DNA of 64,000 nt, taken from assembly GCF_900129385.1 (NCBI RefSeq), contig NZ_FQVO01000007.1:149380-213379 (forward strand), written 5' to 3'. This DNA is from Chryseobacterium takakiae (GTDB lineage Bacteria > Bacteroidota > Bacteroidia > Flavobacteriales > Weeksellaceae). Position numbers and translations under genes: made by a program. Shown here piece by piece: positions 1-9,075 of this stretch. The notes beneath the pieces are model-generated. The model did no database searches, had not been told where the DNA came from, and worked only from the letters and a program-made list of their open reading frames with translations. Position 1 is the first letter of the stretch; the number at the start of each line of letters is the position of its first letter.

Positions 1-984
1 TGTTTTTTGTGCTACAACGGAAGAAATATATTTACCGCCAATGGAAGCAACCAGCATAATAGAAGCAACCTTTAACGTTTCAAAACTGTTGAAAAAAACT
101 TTAAAGTCAATCAGCATTCCGACACTGATGAGAAAAAACGGGATAAAAATGGCATTTCCCACAAATTCCACACGATTCATTAATGATGAGGTATGCGGAA
201 TAAGCCTGTTTAATGCAAGTCCTGCAAAGAACGCCCCGATAATGGCTTCCACACCTGCCAATTCTGCTAAAACTGCGGCGAAGTAAATCATTACCAGAAC
301 AAAAATATACTGGGAAATTTTATCGTCTATTTTTTTGAAAAACCAACGCCCTATCAGAGGGAAAATCATCAGTACGATAAGTCCGAAAACGATAAAGGAA
401 ACAGATAGCTTAACCCAAAAAGAAGTTCCCACATCACCCTGAACCATCCCGACAACAACGGCCAGTACTAATAAAGTAGCAACGTCCGTAATCATGGTTC
501 CGCCAACTGTAATGTTTACTGCCCGGTTTTTTGCTATTCCCATTTTACTGATTAGAGGATAAGTAATAAGAGTCTGTGAGGAAAACAGACTGGCAAAAAG
601 AACGGAGGTAAGCACGGAAAAGCTAAGGAGATAATAAGATCCTAAATATCCTAAAATAAAAGGAAATATAAATGCATATCCGCCATATCCCAGGCTTTTC
701 CATTTATTTTTTTTAAAATCCCCCATATCAATTTCCAGACCTGCCAGGAACATAATGTATAAAAGTCCGGTAGTTCCGGTAACAACAATGCTGCTGTCCC
801 TTGCCAGAATATTAAAACCATTCGGACCAATTACTGCTCCGGCAATAATGAGGCCCAGAAGATGCGGAACTTTTATTTTATTCAGAAGAAGGGGAGCTGC
901 CAGAATGATAATCAGCACAAGCAGAAACTTTAGTACCGGGTCTTCGATGGGGAAACTCAGATTATGTATGCTCAGTAAGTTCAT
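1..984 (-). CDS. Cation/proton antiporter (CPA2/Kef type), 3' end cut by window edge
   Basis: Partial gene: 328 codons are visible from the ATG at 984 and the C-terminus lies beyond position 1. The protein is a run of about ten hydrophobic helices with the Na+/H+ exchanger-fold pattern: an N-terminal segment containing PHLLGLIIAGAVIGP, then FLAGLEIDM, then GAFFAGLALNR. It would exchange Na+ or K+ for H+ at the inner membrane. CPA2 antiporters often carry a C-terminal RCK or USP domain, which cannot be judged here. The upstream lipoprotein gene ends only 6 bp before this start, so the two are probably cotranscribed. Family is clear, ion specificity is not. Confidence 0.85.
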   Translation of the reverse strand, partial: MNLLSIHNLSFPIEDPVLKFLLVLIIILAAPLLLNKIKVPHLLGLIIAGAVIGPNGFNILARDSSIVVTGTTGLLYIMFLAGLEIDMGDFKKNKWKSLGYGGYAFIFPFILGYLGSYYLLSFSVLTSVLFASLFSSQTLITYPLISKMGIAKNRAVNITVGGTMITDVATLLVLAVVVGMVQGDVGTSFWVKLSVSFIVFGLIVLMIFPLIGRWFFKKIDDKISQYIFVLVMIYFAAVLAELAGVEAIIGAFFAGLALNRLIPHTSSLMNRVEFVGNAIFIPFFLISVGMLIDFKVFFNSFETLKVASIMLVASIGGKYISSVVAQKT

Positions 985-990
985 AAATGT

Positions 991-1554
991 TTATTTGGTT
1001 GAACGGGTAAGTTCTACGGAGAATCTTGCCATACAGTTGTCTACAGCTATTGTTCTCGTACCTCTGATTTTGTTTGGTGAAATTTCATTCAGCAAAACAT
1101 TCATTTCTACCTGTTTTTTTGAAGTGGAATCTGTTTTATAATTGAGTTTGATCTCGTTGTTTTCAAATTTCCCGGAGTATATTCTTACCAAATTGTTATT
1201 ATTGATAATTTTAGTGGAAAGCTGCAAAGAATCGCTGTCGAATTCCCAGGTATCAGTACGCTGATCTCCAACCACATAATCGTTACAATTGGATTCTGTG
1301 CAGATTACTTTTCCTGTCCATGCACCGGCAACCTCTTTTGGCCAGACTGTAATTTTTATGGAATCTTTTTTTGAGAAAATGCTGTCTCTCATCTTTAAAA
1401 GTGATTGATATTCAGATTCTTTCTGGGCAAATTGTTTTTCTTTTTCCAGCAACTGTTTTTCTCTCATCATAAGATCAGTTTCCTTTTTTTTATCGTCACA
1501 GGCAACTAAAAGAAATGAAATCGTAATGATAATAAATAGTACGTTTTTAAGCAT
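991..1554 (-). CDS. Hypothetical lipoprotein with coiled-coil N-terminus
   Basis: 187 residues. The N-terminus is a lipoprotein signal (hydrophobic stretch, then LLVAC, Cys at about 19), followed by a Lys/Glu/Gln-rich helical segment (about residues 25-65) likely to form a coiled coil, then a beta-rich domain containing WPKEVAGAWTGKVICTESNC. Two close Cys residues in the mature part (ICTESNC) could form a disulfide. It sits just upstream of the antiporter on the same strand. I do not recognise the family. The WTGKV beta-domain suggests a binding barrel, but that is a guess. Confidence 0.75.
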   Translation of the reverse strand: MLKNVLFIIITISFLLVACDDKKKETDLMMREKQLLEKEKQFAQKESEYQSLLKMRDSIFSKKDSIKITVWPKEVAGAWTGKVICTESNCNDYVVGDQRTDTWEFDSDSLQLSTKIINNNNLVRIYSGKFENNEIKLNYKTDSTSKKQVEMNVLLNEISPNKIRGTRTIAVDNCMARFSVELTRSTK

Positions 1555-1648
1555 ATTGTAATTTTGGGTTAAACAATATAATAAAAAATGAGGAAAATAA
1601 GAAATTATGAAGGCCCAAATCCTTATGTAGATCTTTATCGGAAGCTTT

Positions 1649-2557
1649 TTATTTAACCAATTTGTGCCTCTTAAACATTTCCCGATTGTAATTGATCACA
1701 AACACCCCAAGAATGATCAGACCTGCGGCAATGATAAATTTAGCAGAAATATCTTCCTTAAGAAGCAGCCAGCTTAAGAATATGGAAATAATGGTATTTA
1801 CATACGCCAGGATGGAAACCTGAACCGGTGAAACTCTCGTTAAGGCATAATGATAAGCAAAAAAAGCGGCTACGGAACCAAATAAAGATAAATATAACAT
1901 GGCCGAAACACTTTTCAGTGACCAGTTCCCGAAATTATAATCTTCGGTGAATAAAAAAGCGAATATAATCTGAATGATTCCGGCAAAAGCAAACTGATAA
2001 AAAAGGTTTAATGAAATATTTTTACTCTGGATATTCATCTTTTTTGTGAAAATAGTTCCGGAAGCCCAACCTAAAATACCACAAAACAGAAGAAAAATCC
2101 CAAATCTGTACTCCGGAATCGCAAGATCATGGATGCCGTCCCAGAAGATGAATGTTATTCCTCCGAAACACAATGATACCCCGATAAGAGCCCTGAAGGT
2201 AAACTTCTGTAAACCTAATGACACGCTTCCAAGAAATACGATAATGGGTGATGTGGCACTGATTAAAGAAGTAAGGCTGCTGGTAAGTGTTTCCTCTGCA
2301 ACCGTTGTTAATCCGTTGGCAACGATCAGCATTAATGATGAAAAAACAAGCTGATAACCCAGATTTTTCCAGCCGATCCACTGGAACTGTCTTCTGTACA
2401 AAAGTATCATAAGCATGATGACAGAAGCCAGAAACTGACGGATTCCCGCTACAAACCATGCTGGGATAGTTTCAACGGCAACCCGGATGGATAAAAAAGT
2501 AGTTCCCCAGACAATTGCAACAGTCAGAATTGCGAGCGTAAGTTTATAATCTTTCAA
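1649..2557 (-). CDS. EamA/DMT-family transporter
   Basis: 302 residues, ten predicted membrane helices in two halves of five, each half with EamA signatures (IVWGTTFLSIRVAVETIP near the N-terminus; GWASGTIF near the start of the second half; LFGSVAAFFAYHYAL). Drug/metabolite-superfamily exporters of this length move amino acids or other small metabolites across the inner membrane. The start is TTG at 2557: no ATG lies in frame upstream and the family N-terminus (KLTLAILTVAIVWGTTF) begins right after it. It is divergent from purE. The substrate cannot be predicted. Confidence 0.85.
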   Translation of the reverse strand: MKDYKLTLAILTVAIVWGTTFLSIRVAVETIPAWFVAGIRQFLASVIMLMILLYRRQFQWIGWKNLGYQLVFSSLMLIVANGLTTVAEETLTSSLTSLISATSPIIVFLGSVSLGLQKFTFRALIGVSLCFGGITFIFWDGIHDLAIPEYRFGIFLLFCGILGWASGTIFTKKMNIQSKNISLNLFYQFAFAGIIQIIFAFLFTEDYNFGNWSLKSVSAMLYLSLFGSVAAFFAYHYALTRVSPVQVSILAYVNTIISIFLSWLLLKEDISAKFIIAAGLIILGVFVINYNREMFKRHKLVK

Positions 2558-2651
2558 AATGTGGTTGTATGGTTAGCAAAAATACTTAATTTAAAATTGA
2601 ATGCCTTTTAAGACAGCGCATGCCGTTGATAGGAACAACTTTTGCGCCTTT

Positions 2652-2682
2652 TTGCATGGAGCTTATTAATTTTTTATCTTTG
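2652..2682 (+). promoter_or_regulatory. Bacteroidetes-type promoter for purE
   Basis: TTG at 2652-2654, a 20-bp spacer and TATCTTTG at 2675-2682 match the flavobacterial consensus TTG/TAnnTTTG. It is placed 20 bp before the purE start codon. Confidence 0.65.
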
Positions 2683-2702
2683 AGGATCTAATAAACAGAA
2701 GA

Positions 2703-3206
2703 ATGGTAGGAATTATTATGGGAAGTCAGAGCGACTTGCCGATCATGGAACAGGCTGCAAATTTTTTAAAATCTTTGGATATTCCGTATGAGCTGACGGT
2801 AGTTTCCGCACACAGAACGCCGGAAAGAATGTTCGATTATGCCAAAACAGCCAAAGAAAGAGGCCTGAAAGTAATTGTTGCCGGAGCAGGCGGGGCTGCA
2901 CATCTTCCGGGAATGGTGGCAAGTTGTACAACATTACCTGTGATTGGAGTTCCTATTTTATCAAGTAATTCTATTGACGGATGGGATTCTGTCTTGTCAA
3001 TTCTTCAGATGCCGGGCGGAATTCCTGTGGCAACTGTTGCTTTGAATGGTGCTTTGAATGCCGGAATTTTAGCTGCAAAAATTATAGGAAGCTCAGACGC
3101 GTCGGTGGCTGAAAATCTTCAGAAATATCAGGATTCCCTGAAAGATAAAGTATTGGGAACGGTTGATGATATTAAAGCACAGCATCCTAATCATTTTGAT
3201 CAGTAA
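2703..3206 (+). CDS. purE: N5-carboxyaminoimidazole ribonucleotide mutase
   Basis: 167 residues, the normal length for class I PurE. It interconverts N5-CAIR and CAIR in de novo purine synthesis. The family motifs are present in order: GSQSDLPIMEQA near the N-terminus, SAHRTPERMFDYA (with the active-site His), and AGAGGAAHLPGMVAS. A good promoter lies upstream and a strong terminator follows. It is a single-gene unit here with no purK beside it. Confidence 0.96.
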   Translation: MVGIIMGSQSDLPIMEQAANFLKSLDIPYELTVVSAHRTPERMFDYAKTAKERGLKVIVAGAGGAAHLPGMVASCTTLPVIGVPILSSNSIDGWDSVLSILQMPGGIPVATVALNGALNAGILAAKIIGSSDASVAENLQKYQDSLKDKVLGTVDDIKAQHPNHFDQ

Positions 3207-3217
3207 CAGATAATGAT

Positions 3218-3260
3218 AAATCAATCTGGGCCCACGAAAATCGTGAGCCCAGATTGATTT
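3218..3260. terminator. Bidirectional terminator between purE and the DUF285 gene
   Basis: Near-perfect 20-bp stem (arms 3218-3237 and 3241-3260, one mismatch) with a 3-nt loop, lying between two convergent genes. Its right arm touches the stop codon of the minus-strand gene at 3260. Confidence 0.85.
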
Positions 3261-4639
3261 TATTGCCTTATGAATTTGAAGGTTTTAGTTTCATTTTTAG
3301 ATTTCAGCTGCAGAATATAGTTGCCGGATTCTAAATTTTGAACGTCTATTCTTCCCTTATCCGGAATTCCCCTTTTAACAACTCTTCCGCTCATATCAAT
3401 GATGGAAAAATGTTCAGCATCAAAGTTTTTTATATGAATAAAGTCGGTGGCAGGATTTGGATAGATACCGATTGTATCTCTAAAATGGTTTTCTGAAGTG
3501 GATAACAATTGTTCGCACTCCGCACTGTAAACATCTCCTGATAACAGCCACCCTTTGTTGTTCATTAAATAATTTCTGGCGATTACGGATGATGAAGAGC
3601 TGTAGATAAGCGATGCAACACTATTCAAATTAATCCCTGAAGGAGTAATGGAATTGTTTGCCCATCCTTCCAATGTATCTCCGTAGTTTGCGCAATCCAT
3701 TCCCGAATTGGCGATCATATTTGTGGCTGCAGAAAGTACGCCCAAATTCCATCTTCCTAAGCTGTAATTAAATGTGACTGCCTCCTCTAATATGGACCTC
3801 ATATCTGTAACTTTTGAGGTATTCCAGTCTGTAATATCCTGGTTGAACTCCGAACAGATATGCAACATATGCATCATGCTGGTAACGTTTGAAGTGTTCC
3901 AGTTTCCTATGGGCTGATTAAATTTTGGAAGATAGTGGAACATCCAGTCCATATTGGTAACATTCGAGACATTCCAGTTTCCAATCGGTTGGTTGAAGTT
4001 TCCTGCACTCGCGAATAAATGACTCATATTGGTTACGGATGAAGTGTCCCAAAGATTAAACGAAGGATTTCCTATGAGGGATGTACATTTGTTGAACATC
4101 GCTACCATGCTTGTTACTGATGATAGATCCGGAATGTCGGTTGCTGTTATATCTAAGTTTGTACAGTCGGAAAATGCCCATTCCATATTTGCCCATTGAA
4201 TGTTTCCCCATTGTGAAACTTCTAATATTTTTTTTGTATCTCCATTGAAAGACAAAATGTTAGGTATTTTGAGGCTTGGCGAAATGAATGCCGTGTTTGG
4301 AAATTTTATCGTATGAAAATTTCCGTTACCATTCCTGATTTTAACCTTGTAAGTAGCATCTGCGGGATTCGGATTAAGAGGTGTTCCGAAATCGATAAGA
4401 AAATGATCTGCGGAAGTTACTGTAAAACTATTGTTGTGTGCCGGAAATCCTATCTCTTCCCAAGATACATTGAAATTGTTCCCTGCTCCGGGAAACCAGA
4501 TCTGATTAACCGTAGAACCGGATCCTGAAAAAACCGTTGTACTTTGGTTGCTGGGTTTCCAGATGGTGATAAACTCATTCTGAGCTTCTAATGTTTGACA
4601 AAAAATCAGACATAATAAAGTAACGATATATTTTAACAT
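3260..4639 (-). CDS. BspA-like DUF285 surface protein with T9SS type A sorting domain
   Basis: 459 residues. A Sec signal peptide (hydrophobic core ending FCQTLEAQ) is followed by a beta domain (about 20-140), then about five 25-residue repeats of the type WNTSNVTSMMHMLHICSEFN (DUF285, Mycoplasma/Bacteroides surface-protein repeat). The C-terminal 75 residues are a Por secretion tail (IGIYPNPATDFIHIKNF, then MSGRVVKRG, then ESGNYILQLKS). So it is predicted to be exported by T9SS and attached to or released from the cell surface. It lies 21 bp downstream of a paralog on the same strand. The role is probably adhesion or binding, but this is not shown. Confidence 0.88.
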   Translation of the reverse strand: MLKYIVTLLCLIFCQTLEAQNEFITIWKPSNQSTTVFSGSGSTVNQIWFPGAGNNFNVSWEEIGFPAHNNSFTVTSADHFLIDFGTPLNPNPADATYKVKIRNGNGNFHTIKFPNTAFISPSLKIPNILSFNGDTKKILEVSQWGNIQWANMEWAFSDCTNLDITATDIPDLSSVTSMVAMFNKCTSLIGNPSFNLWDTSSVTNMSHLFASAGNFNQPIGNWNVSNVTNMDWMFHYLPKFNQPIGNWNTSNVTSMMHMLHICSEFNQDITDWNTSKVTDMRSILEEAVTFNYSLGRWNLGVLSAATNMIANSGMDCANYGDTLEGWANNSITPSGINLNSVASLIYSSSSSVIARNYLMNNKGWLLSGDVYSAECEQLLSTSENHFRDTIGIYPNPATDFIHIKNFDAEHFSIIDMSGRVVKRGIPDKGRIDVQNLESGNYILQLKSKNETKTFKFIRQ

Positions 4640-4660
4640 AAGTAATATTTAAGGGTAATT

Positions 4661-6214
4661 TTATTCTTTAATGAATTTGTAAGCCTGAACTTTATCTTTT
4701 GTAACGATCTGTAAAATGTAATTTCCTTTTGATAAAGTGCTGATGTTGATGATTTCATTTTCTATCTTTCCTTCCCTGAGTAACCTTCCGGATGCATCAA
4801 TAATTCTGAATTTTTCAGCGTCATGTAGATGTTCTGTATGGATATTATCTTTCGCGGGATTAGGATAAATTGAAGTTGCTTTTGTATTCTTAATATCGGA
4901 GGTTGCCAGAAAACAGCTTCCAACTGAGTCTCCTGAAATGATCCAGTTTTTATTATTAATCAGAAAGTCTCTTTCGTTAACAATATTTGAGGCGTATTTT
5001 GCCGGCATTGTAGATCCCAGGTTGACATTGTTTGCCGTATTGGGATTGTTTGCCCAGGCTACAAGTGTTTTACTGTAGTTGTTGCAGTCGATAGCAGTAT
5101 TTACAATCATGCTTGAAGCATCGCTCACTGATGCTAAATTCCAGTTTTCGAATGACTGATTATAGCTTGATGCCTCTGTTAAAAAAGTATTTATCGTTGT
5201 AACGTTACTTACATTCCAGGAGTTTAAATTTTGGTTGAATGAGGTACAGCCATGGAATACGTGTGCCATATTTGTAACATTTGCTGTGTTCCACATATTT
5301 AAAGGCTGATTAAATACGGGAATCATATGAAACATAAAATGCATATCCTGAAGACTTGAGGTATTCCAATTATCCAATCGCTGATTGAAGCTTACACATT
5401 GACCAAACATCCAGGCCATATTGGTAACTTTTGAAACATCCCAATTGTTTACACTTTGATTGAATGCTGCTCTTCCGGCCAGCATATAACCCATATCTGT
5501 AGCTGAAGAAGTATTCCAGTTTCCTATAAAGGGTGAATTGAACTGATGAGGAATAGTAGAAGTGCTTGTAAGGCATGAAAACATAAAGCTGAAGTTTTTA
5601 ACTTTAGAAGTATTCCAGTTTTGCATAGAAGGAGCTCCTGTAAATTGCGGAGTTCCAAAAAACATAAAGGATGCATCTGTAACAGCGTTAAGGTTTGGGC
5701 TGTCTGTTGCAGTAAGCTGCATGGATTGGCAATTGGTAAAAGCAGAATTCATAGAGATCCATGAGATGTCTCCCCATTGTTCTATTTCTGTTATTTTATC
5801 AGCGCTGCCAAACATTTGCCATATTGGTATAACCAGTTCTGCAGCATTAAATAACTGAGCTGTTCCAAATTTTATTTGTCTGAAAACACCGTTTCCGTTG
5901 GACACTTTTACTCTGTAGGTTGCACCGGAAGAATCCCCGCTTGATGTTCCGAAATCAATTAAAACCTGATTCGTAGAGGTTACATTGGTCATAATTCCGT
6001 TGTGAAGCGGATAACCAATTTCTTCCCACTCTATTGTATAGTTTTCTCCGTTCCCGGGAAACCAGATTTGGTTTGAATTTGCCTGAAAAGGAGCGTCTAC
6101 AGTTACACTGGGATTTGAAACAAGGCCAGGTTGCCAAATAGTGATAAACTCATTCTGTGCTTTTGTAATATGAAAGAAGAAAATACAGATTGTAATGAGT
6201 AAAAATTTTTTCAT
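4661..6214 (-). CDS. BspA-like DUF285 surface protein with T9SS type A sorting domain (paralog)
   Basis: 517 residues with the same layout as the next gene: signal peptide ending ITKAQ, an N-terminal beta domain that again begins NEFITIWQPG, a run of DUF285 repeats (such as WNTSSLQDMHFMFHMIPVFN), and a T9SS tail (ATSIYPNPAKDNIHTEHL, then GNYILQIVTK). It is longer than its neighbour mainly because of extra repeats. The two genes form an evident tandem duplication and probable operon, this one first. About 220 AT-rich bases upstream should hold its promoter, but I see no clear consensus there. Confidence 0.88.
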   Translation of the reverse strand: MKKFLLITICIFFFHITKAQNEFITIWQPGLVSNPSVTVDAPFQANSNQIWFPGNGENYTIEWEEIGYPLHNGIMTNVTSTNQVLIDFGTSSGDSSGATYRVKVSNGNGVFRQIKFGTAQLFNAAELVIPIWQMFGSADKITEIEQWGDISWISMNSAFTNCQSMQLTATDSPNLNAVTDASFMFFGTPQFTGAPSMQNWNTSKVKNFSFMFSCLTSTSTIPHQFNSPFIGNWNTSSATDMGYMLAGRAAFNQSVNNWDVSKVTNMAWMFGQCVSFNQRLDNWNTSSLQDMHFMFHMIPVFNQPLNMWNTANVTNMAHVFHGCTSFNQNLNSWNVSNVTTINTFLTEASSYNQSFENWNLASVSDASSMIVNTAIDCNNYSKTLVAWANNPNTANNVNLGSTMPAKYASNIVNERDFLINNKNWIISGDSVGSCFLATSDIKNTKATSIYPNPAKDNIHTEHLHDAEKFRIIDASGRLLREGKIENEIINISTLSKGNYILQIVTKDKVQAYKFIKE

Positions 6215-6382
6215 AGTTATATAATTTGGTGTGAGAAATTACGAAATGTAATTTTTATCAATATAAATATTTAATTAATATTGTTATTTTGACTAATTTT
6301 TATTATTAAATATTTTTTATTAAAAGCAAATGTAATGTTTTTTTATCAATTCTTTAATTTGTGAATTAAAATAATATGAAAA

Positions 6383-6410
6383 TAAAATACTCATCAAATT
6401 TGATGAGCAT
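6383..6410 (-). terminator. Terminator after yiaA-like gene
   Basis: Palindrome CTCATCAAATTTGATGAG (6390-6407), read on the minus strand, is followed by a T-rich tract running to about 6383. It lies about 25 bp past the stop codon at 6435. Confidence 0.65.
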
Positions 6411-6434
6411 CGGATGATTGAATAAACAGACAGA

Positions 6435-6827
6435 TTAATCTTCTATCATATTGTCCCTTGTATTCTTTTGTACGGCAATCGCGCCAAAAAGAGCCAGCAA
6501 GAAAGCAAATGCGTAAAACCCTTTTTCACTTGGAAGGATGGTGGCATTCCAAAGACCTATTGCCAGTAAAACCAAAGATGACAGGGTGGCAAACCAGCAG
6601 ATTCCGTAATAAATATCGGTTACTTTAATATTCTCCAGTCGGTCACGAACGGCCTTCTGTAAAGAAACCACAGCAAATAACCCGTACAAAAGAATGGTGA
6701 AATAATAGCCTTTCTCATTAAGTTCCATTTCCGCTCTGGCAAGTCCAACGATGAAGCCTATCATTCCTGCCCCTAAAGCGACCCAGGACGCTGCCACAAA
6801 TGCAGTCGATACATTTTGTTTTTTCAT
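6435..6827 (-). CDS. yiaA: YiaA/YiaB-family inner membrane protein
   Basis: 130 residues made of two copies of the YiaA/B two-helix unit. The first contains NEKGYYFTILLYGLFA then QKAVRDRLE, the second SEKGFYAFAFLLALFGA then QKNTRDN. Four membrane helices are predicted. The resemblance to E. coli YiaA is high along the full length (for example LWNAT.L.SEKGFY). The function of the family is unknown. It is a single gene with its own terminator. Confidence 0.85.
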   Translation of the reverse strand: MKKQNVSTAFVAASWVALGAGMIGFIVGLARAEMELNEKGYYFTILLYGLFAVVSLQKAVRDRLENIKVTDIYYGICWFATLSSLVLLAIGLWNATILPSEKGFYAFAFLLALFGAIAVQKNTRDNMIED

Positions 6828-6912
6828 GTTATTGTTTTATTAAAGGGCTAAAGATATTAATTTTAATTGAATGCCAACTATAACTTAATTTCTGAAATTT
6901 TATTGCTTAATG

Positions 6913-6944
6913 ATAAAAGAAAAACTCTCCTTTTCAGGAGAGTT
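6913..6944 (-). terminator. Terminator after ahcY
   Basis: AACTCTCC / GGAGAGTT stem (6923-6930 with 6937-6944), read on the minus strand, followed by a T-rich tract; 24 bp past the ahcY stop. Confidence 0.85.
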
Positions 6945-6967
6945 CTATATATAAAGCGATGAGTTTA

Positions 6968-8284
6968 TTAATATCTGTAATATTCCGGTTTGAAAGGTCC
7001 TTCAACATTTACCCCGATATAATCAGCCTGTTCCTGAGAAAGCGTTTCCAGTTCAACACTTAATTTCTTAAGGTGAAGGGCGGCTACTTTTTCATCAAGA
7101 TGCTTTGGAAGCATATATACTTCATTTTTGTATGCTGCAGAATTATTCCAAAGTTCGATCTGAGCCAATGTTTGGTTTGAGAAAGAATTTGACATTACGA
7201 AGCTTGGATGTCCGGTTGCACATCCTAAGTTTACCAATCTACCTTCAGCAAGGATAATAACTTCTTTACCTTCTTCCAGTGTATAGATATCAACCTGTGG
7301 TTTTACCTCAGATTTTGTGTGACCATAGTTTTCGTTCAGCCAAGCCATATCGATTTCGTTATCGAAGTGGCCGATGTTACAAACGATTGCTTTATCCTTT
7401 AATTTTAAGAAATGTTCTTTTCTTACAATGTTAAAGTTACCTGTAGTGGTGATTACAATATCTGCATTATCAACTACAGTATCAAGTCTTTTAACTTCAT
7501 ATCCGTCCATAGCAGCCTGAAGCGCACAGATCGGATCAATTTCTGTTACCGTAACAATTGATCCCGCTCCTCTGAAAGATGCAGCAGTACCTTTTCCAAC
7601 GTCTCCATAACCGCAAACAACCACTCTTTTTCCTGCAAGCATGATATCAGTTGCTCTTCTTACAGCATCTACAGCAGATTCTTTACATCCGTATTTGTTA
7701 TCAAATTTAGATTTGGTTACAGAATCATTTACATTGATGGCAGGCATTACCAAAGTTCCGTTTTTCATTCTTTCGTAAAGCCTGTGAACACCTGTTGTGG
7801 TTTCTTCGGAAAGACCTTTGATTTCTTTGGTTAGTTCAGGATATTTATCAAAAACCATGTTTGTTAAATCTCCACCATCATCAAGGATCATATTTAAAGG
7901 CTTTCTGTCTTCGCCGAAAAATAAAGTCTGTTCAATACACCAGTCGAATTCTTCTGCATTCATACCTTTCCATGCGTATACAGGAATTCCGGCAGCAGCA
8001 ATAGCCGCAGCAGCGTGATCCTGAGTGGAAAAAATATTACAAGAAGACCAGGTAACTTCAGCTCCTAGAGCAACCAATGTCTCAATAAGCACAGCTGTCT
8101 GAATGGTCATGTGAAGACATCCTGCAATTCTTGCTCCTTTTAACGGCTGAGAAGGTCCGTATTCTTCACGGATGGCCATAAGACCAGGCATTTCAGCCTC
8201 TGCAAGATTAATTTCTTTTCTTCCCCATTCTGCCAGGGAGATATCCTTAACTTTGTAAGGAAGATATTGTGTTGTAGTACTCAT
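6968..8284 (-). CDS. ahcY: Adenosylhomocysteinase (SAH hydrolase)
   Basis: 438 residues from the ATG at 8284. An in-frame upstream ATG would add 12 residues unlike the family, so it was not used. The enzyme splits S-adenosylhomocysteine to adenosine and homocysteine, closing the methyl cycle. Visible motifs: [51 protein letters not shown], the NAD-binding GYGDVGKG (about residue 226), GHFDNEID, and the C-terminal PFKPEYYRY that reaches into the neighbouring subunit. It is a monocistronic unit with its own terminator. Confidence 0.96.
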   Translation of the reverse strand: MSTTTQYLPYKVKDISLAEWGRKEINLAEAEMPGLMAIREEYGPSQPLKGARIAGCLHMTIQTAVLIETLVALGAEVTWSSCNIFSTQDHAAAAIAAAGIPVYAWKGMNAEEFDWCIEQTLFFGEDRKPLNMILDDGGDLTNMVFDKYPELTKEIKGLSEETTTGVHRLYERMKNGTLVMPAINVNDSVTKSKFDNKYGCKESAVDAVRRATDIMLAGKRVVVCGYGDVGKGTAASFRGAGSIVTVTEIDPICALQAAMDGYEVKRLDTVVDNADIVITTTGNFNIVRKEHFLKLKDKAIVCNIGHFDNEIDMAWLNENYGHTKSEVKPQVDIYTLEEGKEVIILAEGRLVNLGCATGHPSFVMSNSFSNQTLAQIELWNNSAAYKNEVYMLPKHLDEKVAALHLKKLSVELETLSQEQADYIGVNVEGPFKPEYYRY

Positions 8285-8317
8285 ATGCAAATGAATAAGT
8301 TTAAATTCAATAATATG

Positions 8318-8325
8318 CAAAAATA
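8318..8325 (-). promoter_or_regulatory. Possible -7 box for ahcY
   Basis: TATTTTTG on the minus strand, ending 33 bp before the ahcY ATG at 8284. It matches TAnnTTTG, but no TTG is seen at the expected spacing. Confidence 0.35.
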
Positions 8326-8460
8326 CAACTAATAATTAAGATATAAAAACCACATCTTCCGAACTTAAGATAAGTGTTAAATATCATATTAATTTTGAAA
8401 TTCATCACAGGATATTCCAGCGTAGAAATTTTCATTAATTTTACACCAATAAATTAATAA

Positions 8461-9075
8461 ATGCCACTTTACCGCGACTTTTCTGATGACAATGCTACAA
8501 TTCTCGTATGGAAATATGATGAAACGGAGGATCTTGATATTCATAAACTTCTGGAACCTGAAAATGCAGAGAAAGTAAAAGACTACCATCCCAAGAAGCT
8601 GCTCGAAGTTTTAATGGTCCGCAAACTACTTAAAGGTCTTAAGCCAAACTCGAAAATTTTATATAATGAAAGAGAGCCGTTTCTTTCTCCGAAGGATGCC
8701 GAAATCTCCATCACCCATTCTTTTCCTTTTGCAGCAATAGCTATTTCTAAAAATAAGATAGGAATTGATATTGAGAAATTTAATCCTAAAATTCTCAGGG
8801 TAATTGATAAATTCACCTATGAAAATGAAAGAGGATTCATTCCTTTTGATAATGAAGTAACGTTTTACACCATTATCTGGAGCGTGAAGGAAAGCATGTA
8901 TAAAATCCATCATTCCAAGCACTGGTCACTAAAAAAGCATTATGAAGTAAAACCTTTTGAACTGAAGCATCTCCATAATATCAAATGCCGGGTGCATGAT
9001 GATACCATGTCTGATGAATTTAAAGCCAGGGTAGAATTTTTCGATGAATATTGTTTTACGATTGTTGAGGAATAA
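8461..9075 (+). CDS. 4'-phosphopantetheinyl transferase superfamily protein
   Basis: 204 residues, Sfp-like. The three family signatures are present: SITHSFPFAAIAIS, GIDIEKF (Mg2+-binding Asp/Glu), and WSVKESMYK. It would transfer the phosphopantetheine arm of CoA to the serine of an acyl or peptidyl carrier protein. No carrier protein, NRPS or PKS gene lies in this window, so its partner is elsewhere; it may be the cell's general PPTase. Its 3' end overlaps the convergent FUSC gene by 20 bp. Confidence 0.88.
   Translation: MPLYRDFSDDNATILVWKYDETEDLDIHKLLEPENAEKVKDYHPKKLLEVLMVRKLLKGLKPNSKILYNEREPFLSPKDAEISITHSFPFAAIAISKNKIGIDIEKFNPKILRVIDKFTYENERGFIPFDNEVTFYTIIWSVKESMYKIHHSKHWSLKKHYEVKPFELKHLHNIKCRVHDDTMSDEFKARVEFFDEYCFTIVEE

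Noticed and set aside
2127..2459. 110-codon minus-strand frame inside the EamA gene
   Set aside because: It overlaps a convincing ten-helix transporter in another frame and shows no family features.
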